In this document: positions 26,667-35,288 of the stretch, in pieces | Position numbering within the stretch: position 1 is the stretch's first letter | Layout: every line of letters begins with the position of its first letter | Assembly: GCA_965660945.1 (NCBI GenBank) | Contig: CBFIBS010000008.1 | Coordinates: forward strand, 1-64,000 | DNA length: 64,000 nucleotides | DNA from: UBA7985 sp002711265 | Lineage (GTDB): Bacteria; Pseudomonadota; Alphaproteobacteria; UBA7985 | Direction of reading: 5' to 3' | Translations under genes and position numbers: made by a program | The notes under the pieces: generated by a model | Databases searched by the model: none | Told to the model about the DNA's origin: nothing | The model's input: only the letters and a program-made list of their open reading frames with translations

Positions 26667-27493
26667 CGGGTCACCGTCTCCACTGCATTGCGGAACATTC
26701 TCAAGGTCGGGCCGAAGGTGGTCAAGGCCTCTCCGCGCCGACGTGCAAGCACGGCGCGTCGGTGAAAGTCGGGGTGATGGTGGCTGAGCAGCGCCCGTTC
26801 CGGGTGGGGCATCATCGCCAGCACCCGGCCGCCGTGGGCGGTAATCCCAGCGAGGCGGTCGGTCGATCCGTTGGGTGCTTCGCCGTCATAGCGCAGCACG
26901 TCGCCGCCCCCCTGTTGCAGCCGCTCCAGCGCGCCGGGGGCAAAGGCAAAGCGCCCTTCACCGTGGGCGATAGGACAGTCAAAGGTCTCTAGCCCCGCCA
27001 GCCACGGCGTATCGCCGCTCCCGCTCACCTGCAGCCGCTCCCACTGGCACAGGTAGGCCCCGCCGGCATTGGGCGCGAGGGTCACGCCTGCGCCATCGAA
27101 CAGACCGGTTTTGAGCAGAATCTGAGCGCCGTTGCAGACCCCCAGAACCAGCCCGCCCCGCTCGACCAGCCCGAGCAAGGCTTCATCGACCCGCGCGTTG
27201 AGCCGCGCGGCCAGCGCCTTGCCTGCACCAAGGTGGTCCCCGAACGAAAAGCCGCCCGGAACCGCGAGGATCTGGGCCTGACCCAGCGCCTGCGCGAGCG
27301 CTTCCTGATCATCGATGTGGCGGATTTCAGCGCGACCACCCGCCTGCTCGAAGGCAAAGGCGGTTTCGTGCTCGCAGTTGAGGCCGTGCCCTGCGAGGAC
27401 CAGCACAAAGGGACCGCCCTGCTGGGTTGCGGGCGCCGACAGATGCGGCCGGATGGACAGCGACTTGGAAGCGGGGTTCGAAGCGGAACTCAT
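26663..27493 (-). CDS. purQ: Phosphoribosylformylglycinamidine synthase glutaminase subunit PurQ
   Basis: Supplies ammonia from glutamine to PurL in the fourth step of purine synthesis. The 276 residues form a class I glutaminase: nucleophile Cys 120 in GVCNGAQ, and His 230/Glu 232 in MMPHPERAL. An N-terminal tail of about 27 residues precedes the core (FVLVLAGHGLNCEHE), longer than in the usual PurQ of about 225 residues. It overlaps purL by 4 nt (ATGA), so equal expression is expected. In gammaproteobacteria this domain is fused to the C-terminus of PurL. Confidence 0.94.
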   Translation of the reverse strand: MSSASNPASKSLSIRPHLSAPATQQGGPFVLVLAGHGLNCEHETAFAFEQAGGRAEIRHIDDQEALAQALGQAQILAVPGGFSFGDHLGAGKALAARLNARVDEALLGLVERGGLVLGVCNGAQILLKTGLFDGAGVTLAPNAGGAYLCQWERLQVSGSGDTPWLAGLETFDCPIAHGEGRFAFAPGALERLQQGGGDVLRYDGEAPNGSTDRLAGITAHGGRVLAMMPHPERALLSHHHPDFHRRAVLARRRGEALTTFGPTLRMFRNAVETVTR

Positions 27494-30405
27494 GACAGGA
27501 TCTCCCCGCTTTCGTTGCCCCGGTAGGCGGCATCGAGCGCCGCCAGCGCAATCCCTTCTCCGTCGAGGCTTAGCCCGCTGGCAGCCTCGGTAACGGTACC
27601 AAAGCGCCGGGCTTCGGGGACCAGCGCTGCGAAGGCTTCAACGTCCTCCTGCGCGAGGCTGAGCACCAGCCCGCCGGGGGCTTCGGTGAACCATTGCGCG
27701 GTCGTCCAGTCGGCTTCAACGGCCGCACCCAGCCCCCCGGCCAGCGTCGAACGCGCCAGCGCCGCCGCAGCGCCGCCCCAACCAGGGGCAATCGCCGAGG
27801 CAATCAGGCCCTTGGCCATAGCCGCCTGCACGCCCGCGTAGTCCTGATCGGTGCGCGCGGCGGGACTGGCCAGCCGGGTATCATTCAGGCCCAGCGCTTG
27901 GGCAAGTTCGGAGCAGCCCAGCGCCGGTTCGGGCGCCGGACCGACCCAGAACAGGGCGTCTCCGGCAGCCTTGAATTCCATCGACACCACCGCGCGCCAG
28001 TCCGGCAGCACGCTCAGCGCCGAGATCAGCAGCGTCGGCAGCGCTGAAACCGCCAGCGGGGCACCATCGGCATCGAAGCCCTTGAAGTCGTTGAACATCG
28101 AGTCCTTACCCGACACGAAGGGCACCAGCTGGGCCACGGCCGCATCAAAGCAGCCCCGGGCCGCCTCGCGCAGCTGGAACAGCCGTTCGGGCTGGTCGGC
28201 GGAGCACCAGCAGAAGTTATCCAGCAGCGCAGCGCGGTCCAGCGGCGCCCCGGCTGCGATCAGCTGGCGCAGGGCAAGGTCAACAGCGTTGACCGCTGCG
28301 GCGTAGGGGTCGCGTTCGGTCAGCCGGGGAAACAGTGCCTGTGTCACCGCGACGGCGCCCGGGCGGTCAAGCAAGGGTCGGACAACGGTGGCATCGCCGT
28401 GGACAGCGCCCTGCCCCTGCAACGGCTTGAGCACAGACCCGGCCTGCACCTCGTGGTCGTAGCGTCGGATCAGCGGGGTGCGGCCGCGCAGGTTGGGCTG
28501 CGCCATGACCGCGAGCAGGCAGGCCCCGCGCTCGGGCAGGTCCGGCTCAACCAGATCAGCAGCAATTGCCGGCGCCGGGGCGACCGGCAGGCTCAGGCGC
28601 GGTGCCTCGTGCAGGAATGCCATATCGAGGTTCATGGCCCGTCGGCCGTCGTAGGTGGCAACCAGCGCACCGTTGTCGGTAAAGCGGCCGATTTCCGTGG
28701 CCTCGACCCCGCGGGCAGCGAAATGATCGATCACGGCGGTTACGTGTTCGGGCGCGATGGCGAGGCTCATCCGCTCCTGCGCTTCGGAGATCCAGATTTC
28801 CCACGGGCTGAGGCCCGGGTATTTGAGCGGCACTCGATCGAGCCAGACTTCGGCGCCGCCCGTTTCCTCGGCCATCTCGCCGATCGACGACGACAGCCCG
28901 CCTGCGCCGTTGTCGGTCAGCGCGCGGATCAGGCCCTGATCCCGCAACTCGTCGATCAGCGCATCTGACAACCGCTTCTGGGTGATGGGGTCGCCAATCT
29001 GAACAGCCGTCGCTGGCGAGGTCTCGTCGAGGGCGACGGAGGAAAAGGTCGCGCCGTGGATGCCATCTTTGCCAACCCGGCCGCCGACCATGACGATGGC
29101 GTCTCCGGGCTGGGTGCCCTTGACCGTGGCATCGCGCCCGTCGGGCAACCGCCGCGGCATCAGGCCGACGGTGCCGGCGAATACCAGCGGCTTGCCCCGG
29201 TAGCGGTCATCGAAGAACAGGAAGCCCTGCGGGGTGGGAATGCCGGACTGATTGCCGCCGTCCTCGATGCCCTTGATGACACCGTCGATCAGCCCGCGTG
29301 CGGTTGGCAACGCCGAGGTCGCTGCCCGGTCGCGATACAGCATCGAGGGATCATCGGCGTGGGGCAGGCAGAAGCCATAGCGGTTGAGGATCGGCCGCGC
29401 GCCCTGCCCGAAGCCAAGGCAGTCACGGTTAACCCCCACGACCCCGGTCATGGCGCCGCCGTAGGGGTCGAGCGCGCTCGGTGAATTGTGGGTTTCGACC
29501 TTGTCACAGACCAGAAAGTCGTCGTCGAAGACGATCCCGCCGGCGTTGTCGGAAAACACCGACAGGCAGATATCGTCCGCACCCCGCGCCGCGCGCACCC
29601 GTCGGGTGGCGCCAGCGATGAAGGTCTTGAACAACCCGCCCTCGGCGCCCTCCAGATCGGCATTGAACAGCCGGTGCTTGCAGTGCTCGGACCAGGTCTG
29701 TGCCAGGGTCTCGATCTCGATATCGGTAGGTTTGCGCTCCAGTGCGTGGAAGTGGTCGCGGATGGCGTGCAGATCATTGAGCTGGAAGCCCAGTGGTCCG
29801 CGCCCCTTGCCCTCAGGCCCCGGAATGCCCTCACGCGACAGCTGCAGCAGGGCTTCGTCGTCTTCGGGGAGGTCGACTTCAAGCACGAGCCCGACTTCGT
29901 CACCGGCCAGCCGCACCGACGGCGGTGCTTCGCCGCTGTACCGCCAGACATCGGCCCTTGAGCTGATCCGGCCACGTTCGATCAGCGGGTTGAACAGGCT
30001 GGCGAGCCGTGCTTCCGGGTCGGAGACATCGGCCTCGACACGCAGGCGTTCGGCATAGCCCTGCGCCCCGGCTGCGTCGGCTGCGCTCACCAGAGACAGG
30101 TCGGCGAGCACGTCGAGCGCGGTCTTGGCGATGGCATCCGTCACACCCGGCAGCGGGCCGACCGAATACAGCCGCTGACCGGAACCATCGGCTCTCACCT
30201 CCCCAGACGGGTCAGCGCCCTCGCCGCTGGTCGTCGTCCCCCAGGCCGAGAACACCCCGCCCACCTCGGTTACGGGGTCGACGAAGGCCGACAGCGCGCG
30301 CTGCGCCGCCGGTTCATCCGCCAGCTCGGGCACCATCAGGCGCAGACCCGGGCCGGGCTGACCGCCCCGGGGCAAAATGACGATTTCAGACCAGCTTGCG
30401 GCCAT
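27490..30405 (-). CDS. purL: Phosphoribosylformylglycinamidine synthase PurL, long type without glutaminase domain
   Basis: ATP-dependent amidation of FGAR to FGAM. I chose the ATG at 30405 (MAASWSEIVILPRGG), giving 971 residues; the frame upstream is antisense to purE. Residues about 1-150 form the N-terminal part, including LPGVTDAIAKT, which looks like a fused PurS-like region. The linker and catalytic core follow (TWSEHCKHRLF near 245, VETHNSPSALDPYGGA near 305), with a second ATP-fold half ending at about 960. It is far longer than the usual PurL of PurS-containing species (about 740) but lacks the glutaminase of the 1290-residue enzyme, which is the separate purQ. No purS is present. 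Confidence 0.93.
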   Translation of the reverse strand: MAASWSEIVILPRGGQPGPGLRLMVPELADEPAAQRALSAFVDPVTEVGGVFSAWGTTTSGEGADPSGEVRADGSGQRLYSVGPLPGVTDAIAKTALDVLADLSLVSAADAAGAQGYAERLRVEADVSDPEARLASLFNPLIERGRISSRADVWRYSGEAPPSVRLAGDEVGLVLEVDLPEDDEALLQLSREGIPGPEGKGRGPLGFQLNDLHAIRDHFHALERKPTDIEIETLAQTWSEHCKHRLFNADLEGAEGGLFKTFIAGATRRVRAARGADDICLSVFSDNAGGIVFDDDFLVCDKVETHNSPSALDPYGGAMTGVVGVNRDCLGFGQGARPILNRYGFCLPHADDPSMLYRDRAATSALPTARGLIDGVIKGIEDGGNQSGIPTPQGFLFFDDRYRGKPLVFAGTVGLMPRRLPDGRDATVKGTQPGDAIVMVGGRVGKDGIHGATFSSVALDETSPATAVQIGDPITQKRLSDALIDELRDQGLIRALTDNGAGGLSSSIGEMAEETGGAEVWLDRVPLKYPGLSPWEIWISEAQERMSLAIAPEHVTAVIDHFAARGVEATEIGRFTDNGALVATYDGRRAMNLDMAFLHEAPRLSLPVAPAPAIAADLVEPDLPERGACLLAVMAQPNLRGRTPLIRRYDHEVQAGSVLKPLQGQGAVHGDATVVRPLLDRPGAVAVTQALFPRLTERDPYAAAVNAVDLALRQLIAAGAPLDRAALLDNFCWCSADQPERLFQLREAARGCFDAAVAQLVPFVSGKDSMFNDFKGFDADGAPLAVSALPTLLISALSVLPDWRAVVSMEFKAAGDALFWVGPAPEPALGCSELAQALGLNDTRLASPAARTDQDYAGVQAAMAKGLIASAIAPGWGGAAAALARSTLAGGLGAAVEADWTTAQWFTEAPGGLVLSLAQEDVEAFAALVPEARRFGTVTEAASGLSLDGEGIALAALDAAYRGNESGEILS

Positions 30406-30435
30406 CGGCTTATCCTGTCTTGGGCAAAGAAACAG

Positions 30436-30458
30436 CCCGGGCTGTCGATCAGCCCGGG
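30436..30458 (-). promoter_or_regulatory. Stem-loop at the purE/purL junction
   Basis: A perfect 9-bp G+C-rich stem (CCCGGGCTG/CAGCCCGGG) with a 5-nt loop spans the purE stop codon and lies in the only sizable gap (43 nt) of the purine operon. The following minus-strand bases CTGTTTCTTTG are only weakly T-rich, so it could be a partial terminator or an mRNA processing/stability element. Confidence 0.45.
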
Positions 30459-30940
30459 AATTCCGGCACGCCAGCGGTCTGCTTGGCGCGCAGATCGGTG
30501 ACCGCCTGCGCAATCTCCGGGTAGGCGAGGCCGAGCATCTGTGCGGCGAGGATCGCGGCGTTCTTGGCCCCAGCCTTGCCCACAGCGACGGTTGCGACCG
30601 GCATGCCGCCGGGCATCTGCACCGTGGAGAGCAGGGAATCCATGCCGCCCAGACCGCCGCTTTCCAGCGGGACACCAATCACGGGCGAAGAACTCAGCGC
30701 CGCCGTCACCCCGGCGAGGTGCGCGGCCATGCCTGCACCACAGATAAAGACCTTCACGCCTTCAGCAGGCGCCTGCGTGGTGACAAAATCGTGGTGGCGC
30801 TGCGGGGTCCGGTGGGCGGAGATCACCCGTGCTTCGTTGGCGATGCCGAGGGCATCGAGCTGCTCGCAGGCGGCCTGCATGATCGACCAGTCGTTTTTCG
30901 AGCCCATCAGGACGGCGACTTTGGGTGGGTTTGCAGACAT
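30449..30940 (-). CDS. purE: N5-carboxyaminoimidazole ribonucleotide mutase PurE
   Basis: Rearranges N5-CAIR to CAIR in purine synthesis. The 163 residues hold the class I PurE motifs: MGSKNDWSIM at the N-terminus, SAHRTP with the catalytic His, CGAGMAAHLAGV, and GGMDSLLSTVQMPGG. Class I PurE normally needs PurK to make N5-CAIR; purK is not in this window, so it must be elsewhere or absent. The start lies 5 nt after the purC stop. Confidence 0.95.
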   Translation of the reverse strand: MSANPPKVAVLMGSKNDWSIMQAACEQLDALGIANEARVISAHRTPQRHHDFVTTQAPAEGVKVFICGAGMAAHLAGVTAALSSSPVIGVPLESGGLGGMDSLLSTVQMPGGMPVATVAVGKAGAKNAAILAAQMLGLAYPEIAQAVTDLRAKQTAGVPEFPG

Positions 30941-30945
30941 GGGTT

Positions 30946-31842
30946 TCAGTCCTCCAGAAAGCGTCGGGTCAGCGCCGCGACCAGTTTGTAGTTTTCAGTC
31001 ACAAGAGATTCGGCCTGTCCGTCGCGGAAGGCCTGCTTGTCCAGTTGATTGCCCGGATCACCACCGGGCCAAATGCGCCAGCTGTCGTTGTCGACCACGT
31101 CGGCAAGCAGGAAGGCGCCGGTCTCACGGTCGACACCGACCTCGAACTTCGCGTCCACCAGCGTCACCGGACCGTGGACTGTCTCGATCCCGGCCCAGGC
31201 GCGCTCGAGCACGTCAAAGGTCGGGCGCACGATGGTCTCAAGAATGGTTTCCAGCTGGGCGGCGCTCAGTTCAGGCGCGATGCTCAGCAGCGGTGCACCT
31301 TCGACCGGCGCCTTGGCGGAATAGAGCTGCCAGGCGTCGTCACCGGGGACGATGAAGGGGTCGGTGTAGACACCTTCGGCCCATTCTCCGTCCCGCAGGT
31401 AGGCGTCGCGGGCGTCGTTCTCTGGCATGGTCACGGTCTCGGATGCCGCTGGCGCGCTGACCACCGAGAGCTTGTGGAACTGCTCGAGCACAATCTCATC
31501 GAAACGGTGCGGGGCGCCATCGCGCCGGAACTCGGGCGCGCGCTTGAGGTAGGAGCCAAAGGCGTAGCGCCGGACCACGAATTCGATCGGTAGCATGTCG
31601 CAGTCGCGGCACAGCAGCTCGTGCTCCGCCTGCCGCGAGACAAAGGCCGTCGGGATGCCGGCCCCGGCGAGGAGCTGGAAGCAGTTCGCGGCCTGCTCGG
31701 TCTTGAAGGCACCGATTTCATTGATTTCCGCGACCCGTGCGGCGTCGCCGCCGGTCAGTCGGTTGACGGCCTGCAGCACCACAGTGTGCGGCTCTGGTCC
31801 CTTAAGAATACGTTTGGTTTTGCCTTCGGCTAAGCTGGTCAT
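30946..31842 (-). CDS. purC: SAICAR synthetase PurC
   Basis: Joins CAIR and aspartate to SAICAR using ATP. The 298 residues begin LAEGKTKRIL, continue with PIEFVVRRYAFGSYLKR and VTLVDAKFEVGVD, and end with the typical DNDSWRIWPGGD...DKQAFRD segment, all SAICAR synthetase hallmarks. It is about 60 residues longer than the E. coli enzyme (237), through insertions between positions 120 and 190, a size seen in another bacterial branch of the family. It lies between purD (8 nt) and purE (5 nt). Confidence 0.94.
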   Translation of the reverse strand: MTSLAEGKTKRILKGPEPHTVVLQAVNRLTGGDAARVAEINEIGAFKTEQAANCFQLLAGAGIPTAFVSRQAEHELLCRDCDMLPIEFVVRRYAFGSYLKRAPEFRRDGAPHRFDEIVLEQFHKLSVVSAPAASETVTMPENDARDAYLRDGEWAEGVYTDPFIVPGDDAWQLYSAKAPVEGAPLLSIAPELSAAQLETILETIVRPTFDVLERAWAGIETVHGPVTLVDAKFEVGVDRETGAFLLADVVDNDSWRIWPGGDPGNQLDKQAFRDGQAESLVTENYKLVAALTRRFLED

Positions 31843-31850
31843 GGCAGTGC

Positions 31851-33221
31851 CTATCCCTCTTGCTCAGTGGTGGTGGTGTGGGTTTCGGTTGTGTCGATGG
31901 TGGTGGTCGGGCCGGCGCCGTCGCCGGGCGCGAACGCGCGCCAGCCGATGTCACGCCGGTAGAACCCTTCCGGCCAGTCAATCGCGGTCACGGCCCGGTA
32001 GGCGCGTTCCCGTGCCGCCTGCAGGCTCGACCCCAGTCCAGTGACGGCCAGCACGCGGCCACCGTCGGCGCGCAGGGTCTCGCCGTCCTGCCGGGTTCCG
32101 GCGTGGAAAATGATGGTCTTCACCGGCTCCTGCGTCTGCTCGTGGAGCCCTACAGCCGGCACCGCTGGCAGACCGATAGCCGAACCGCGCTGGTAGCCGC
32201 CGGGATAGCCCTTGGCGGCCATGACCACGGTCAGTGCGTGCTGGCGCGCGGGGGCCAGGGTCTCGGGCAGCGTCGCAATCTGCCCCTGCGCCGCAGCTTC
32301 GAACAGCTCCAGCACATCGTGACCAAGCACCGGCAGGATCGCCTGCGCCTCCGGGTCGCCAAAGCGCACGTTGTATTCCAGCAGCTGGGGTCCGGTGGCG
32401 GTCAGCATGATCCCGGCGAACAGGATACCGGTGAATGGCGTACCAGCCGCCACCATGGCCGCCAACGTCGGCTCGATGATCTCCGAGCGGACCTGTACTT
32501 CGAGCGCGAGGGTCAAGCACGGCGCCGGGGTGTAGGCCCCCATGCCACCGGTGTTGGGGCCAGTGTCGCCCTCGCCGACCCGCTTGTGGTCCTGCGCGCT
32601 GCCCAGCCAGCGGTAATCGAGGCCGTGGCACAGCGCAAAGCAGCTGATTTCTTCGCCGGTGAGGAATTCTTCGACAACCACCCGCGACCCGGCTGCGCCA
32701 AAGCTGCCCTCAAAGCAGGCGCGGACAGCGTCTTCTGCCTCGGTCCGGGTCTGGGCGATGATCACCCCCTTGCCCGCCGCCAGACCATCGGCCTTGATCA
32801 CCACCGGCAGATCAAAGCCCGCCAGCGCGCTCAGAGCATCCGGGGCGTTGTCGCAGGTGACCGACGCGGCGGTCGGGATGCCATTTTCGTCGGCCAGACG
32901 TTTGACGAAGGCCTTGGAGCCTTCGAGTTGCGCAGCGGCGGCCGAGGGGCCGACCACGGCGATCCCCTGCCCGCGCAGATCGTCGACCAGTCCGGCGACC
33001 AGGGGCGCTTCAGGGCCAACCACCACCAGATCGATCCCGAGTTCCCGGCAGCATTCACCGATGCCGCCGTGGTCGTCGAGCGCCAGCGGCAGGTTTTGCG
33101 CCAGCGCCTGAGTCCCGGCATTGCCCGGTGCGATGAACAGTTCGGTAAGTCTTGGCGATGCGGCCATGGCGTGGGCCAGCGCGTGCTCGCGGCCGCCACT
33201 GCCGAGGATCAGCACCTTCAT
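31851..33221 (-). CDS. purD: Phosphoribosylamine-glycine ligase PurD
   Basis: Second step of purine synthesis: ATP-dependent joining of phosphoribosylamine and glycine. The 456 residues begin MKVLILGSGGREHALAHA, contain the ATP-grasp segments KADGLAAGKGVIIA and VVVEEFLTGEEISCFALC, and VRFGDPEAQAILPVL near 290, diagnostic of PurD. The last 25 residues are a Thr-rich tail not common in the family. The ATG overlaps the purF stop by 4 nt. Confidence 0.95.
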   Translation of the reverse strand: MKVLILGSGGREHALAHAMAASPRLTELFIAPGNAGTQALAQNLPLALDDHGGIGECCRELGIDLVVVGPEAPLVAGLVDDLRGQGIAVVGPSAAAAQLEGSKAFVKRLADENGIPTAASVTCDNAPDALSALAGFDLPVVIKADGLAAGKGVIIAQTRTEAEDAVRACFEGSFGAAGSRVVVEEFLTGEEISCFALCHGLDYRWLGSAQDHKRVGEGDTGPNTGGMGAYTPAPCLTLALEVQVRSEIIEPTLAAMVAAGTPFTGILFAGIMLTATGPQLLEYNVRFGDPEAQAILPVLGHDVLELFEAAAQGQIATLPETLAPARQHALTVVMAAKGYPGGYQRGSAIGLPAVPAVGLHEQTQEPVKTIIFHAGTRQDGETLRADGGRVLAVTGLGSSLQAARERAYRAVTAIDWPEGFYRRDIGWRAFAPGDGAGPTTTIDTTETHTTTTEQEG

Positions 33222-34669
33222 GGCAGCACCTTACCCAGCAGTTTCGCACCCGCCCCGCTGATCTCTTCCCGCAGGCTCGGGTCAGGCAGGGCCACGTCGT
33301 AGTCCCCGGAGAAGCAGGCATCACAGTAACCCCGGCCCCCGTTGCGGGAAACACCCTGGGGCGGGTTCACCGCCTTGGCGAGGCCATCGAGCGAGATGAA
33401 GGCGAGGCTGTCGGCGCCGATCTTGGCGTTGATCTCCTCAACGCTGTGGTTGGCGGCGACCAGTTCTTCGCGGCTCGGGGTGTCGATGCCGTAGAAGCAG
33501 GGGAAGCGGATCATCGGGCTGGCGATGCGCACGTGCACCTCAGTCGCGCCGGCCTCGCGGACCAGCGACACCAGTTTGGTCATGGTGGTCGATCGCACGA
33601 TGCTGTCGTCGACCAGAACCACGCGGCGGCCGTCGACCACCATGCGGTTGATCGACAGTTTCAGGCGGACGCCGAGGTTCCGGATCTTCTGGCTGGGCTC
33701 GATGAAGGTCCGGCCGATATAGGGCGACCGCATAAGCCCGACCCGGATCGGCCGGTTCAGGGTCATCGCATAGCCCTCGGCCGCGGCAATTCCGGACTCA
33801 GGCACGCCGACAACAACATCGGCCGGGCAAGGGGCTTCGCTGGCAAGTTCCTGCCCCACCCGCGCGCGCACGTCCGCGACTGCCCGGCTGTTGAACACGG
33901 TCGAAGCCCGCATGAAGTAGAGGTATTCGAACACACAGAAGCGCTCAGGACCGGTCGCGGGCAGGCGTTGGCTCGCTGACCCTTCGGCATCGACGCGGAC
34001 GATTTCTCCGGGTTCAAGATCCCGGGTCCAGCGCGCGCCCAGCGTGTCAAAGGCACAGGTTTCGGAGGCGAACAGGGTCGCCTTCCCCATCCGGCCCATG
34101 ACCAGCGGGCGCATGCCGTTGGGGTCGCGGACCGCGTAGATCGCTTCCTCGGTCATCAGCAGCAGCGAAAACGCACCCGTAACCCGGCTCAGGGCTTCCT
34201 GCAGGGCGTCGACAAAGGTTGCCGCCGAAGACCGGGCGATCAGGTGCAGGATCACCTCGGTATCGATCCGGGTGGTGAAAATCTGCCCCTGTTCGAGCAG
34301 CTCGGTGCGCAGGGTTTCGGCGTTGGTCAGGGTGCCATTGTGGGCCAGCGCCACCGGGCCGAAACGGGTGTCCAGCGTCAACGGCTGGATGTTCTCCAGC
34401 CCCGACCCGCCCACGGTCGAATAGCGCACGTGGCCGACAGCGCGGTCGCCGTCGAGGTTAAAGCCGCCCGCGTCGGCGGAGAAGTGGTCGGAGACCAGCC
34501 CGGCGGCCTTGTGGGTCTGGAACTCGCCTTCGTGCAGGGTGACGATGCCGGCGCCTTCCTGCCCCCGGTGCTGCTGGGCGTGCAGGGCTAAGGCGGTGTG
34601 AAGCGCGGCGTCTTCGAGGCCGAACACGGCGAACAGGCCGCATTCTTCCTTCAATCCCTCAATGGGCAT
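33218..34669 (-). CDS. purF: Amidophosphoribosyltransferase PurF, Fe-S type
   Basis: First committed step of purine synthesis, making phosphoribosylamine from PRPP and glutamine. The ATG at 34669 gives 483 residues starting MPIEGLKEECGLFAVFG. The Cys of EECG becomes the N-terminal nucleophile after removal of a short propeptide, as in the B. subtilis enzyme. Cysteines in SETCAFD, RFPCFYGID and GYCDACFSG match the four [4Fe-4S] ligands of that enzyme. The PRPP loop VVLVDDSIVRSTT is clear. It overlaps purN by 11 nt and purD by 4 nt. Feedback inhibition by purine nucleotides is known for the family. Confidence 0.95.
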   Translation of the reverse strand: MPIEGLKEECGLFAVFGLEDAALHTALALHAQQHRGQEGAGIVTLHEGEFQTHKAAGLVSDHFSADAGGFNLDGDRAVGHVRYSTVGGSGLENIQPLTLDTRFGPVALAHNGTLTNAETLRTELLEQGQIFTTRIDTEVILHLIARSSAATFVDALQEALSRVTGAFSLLLMTEEAIYAVRDPNGMRPLVMGRMGKATLFASETCAFDTLGARWTRDLEPGEIVRVDAEGSASQRLPATGPERFCVFEYLYFMRASTVFNSRAVADVRARVGQELASEAPCPADVVVGVPESGIAAAEGYAMTLNRPIRVGLMRSPYIGRTFIEPSQKIRNLGVRLKLSINRMVVDGRRVVLVDDSIVRSTTMTKLVSLVREAGATEVHVRIASPMIRFPCFYGIDTPSREELVAANHSVEEINAKIGADSLAFISLDGLAKAVNPPQGVSRNGGRGYCDACFSGDYDVALPDPSLREEISGAGAKLLGKVLP

Positions 34670-35288
34670 GAACAGGGGTCTCCGGCTGGGTGGTGGGGGA
34701 CGGCTGCAGGCGTTCGCCGATGAAGCGTGCGACGCAGGCGGGGTAAAGGCGGTGTTCTTCGCGCAGGATGCGGGCCGACAGCGCCTCGACACTGTCGTCG
34801 GTCTGCACGGGGACCTGTGCCTGCCCGATGATCGGTCCGGCATCCATGACTTCCGTGACTTCGTGCACGGTGCAGCCGGCGACCCGGACGCCCGCTTTCA
34901 GCGCTTGTGCCTGCGCATTCAAACCGGGGAAATCGGGCAGCAACGAAGGATGAATGTTCAACACCGGGCGGCCGAGGCCTGTCAGGAAACCGCCGCTGAG
35001 CAGGCGCATAAAACCGGCCAGACAGACCAGCTCGATGTCTGCGCGGTGGAGCAGCGTCGTTAGCTCAGCCTCCCACGCCGCTTTACCGGCGCCTGTCTGT
35101 TGCAGGGCGATCGCCTCGCAACCGGCCGTTCGCGCTGCGTCCAGCCCCGCTGCGTCGGCACGGTCGCTGATCACCAGATCGAAACTCGCGGGAAAGTCGG
35201 CCTTATCGTGGGCGGCGTCGAGCAGGGCCTGCATGTTGGAGCCGCGCCCCGAGATTAGAATCGCGCTGCGCACTCTGGTCTGCATCAC
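34659..35288 (-). CDS. purN: Phosphoribosylglycinamide formyltransferase PurN
   Basis: Transfers a formyl group from 10-formyl-tetrahydrofolate to GAR. The 209 residues begin with VRSAILISGRGSNMQALL, the substrate loop, and include NIHPSLLPDFPGLNAQAQAL (catalytic Asn and His) and HEVTEVMDAGPIIGQ with the catalytic Asp. Start ATG at 35288 overlaps the purM stop by 4 nt; a second ATG follows immediately. Typical length. Confidence 0.95.
   Translation of the reverse strand: MMQTRVRSAILISGRGSNMQALLDAAHDKADFPASFDLVISDRADAAGLDAARTAGCEAIALQQTGAGKAAWEAELTTLLHRADIELVCLAGFMRLLSGGFLTGLGRPVLNIHPSLLPDFPGLNAQAQALKAGVRVAGCTVHEVTEVMDAGPIIGQAQVPVQTDDSVEALSARILREEHRLYPACVARFIGERLQPSPTTQPETPVHAH

Noticed and set aside
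30406..30678. PurL frame extended upstream to 30678
   Set aside because: It overlaps purE antisense-like composition, looks Arg/Pro-rich, and the ATG at 30405 starts the recognisable protein.
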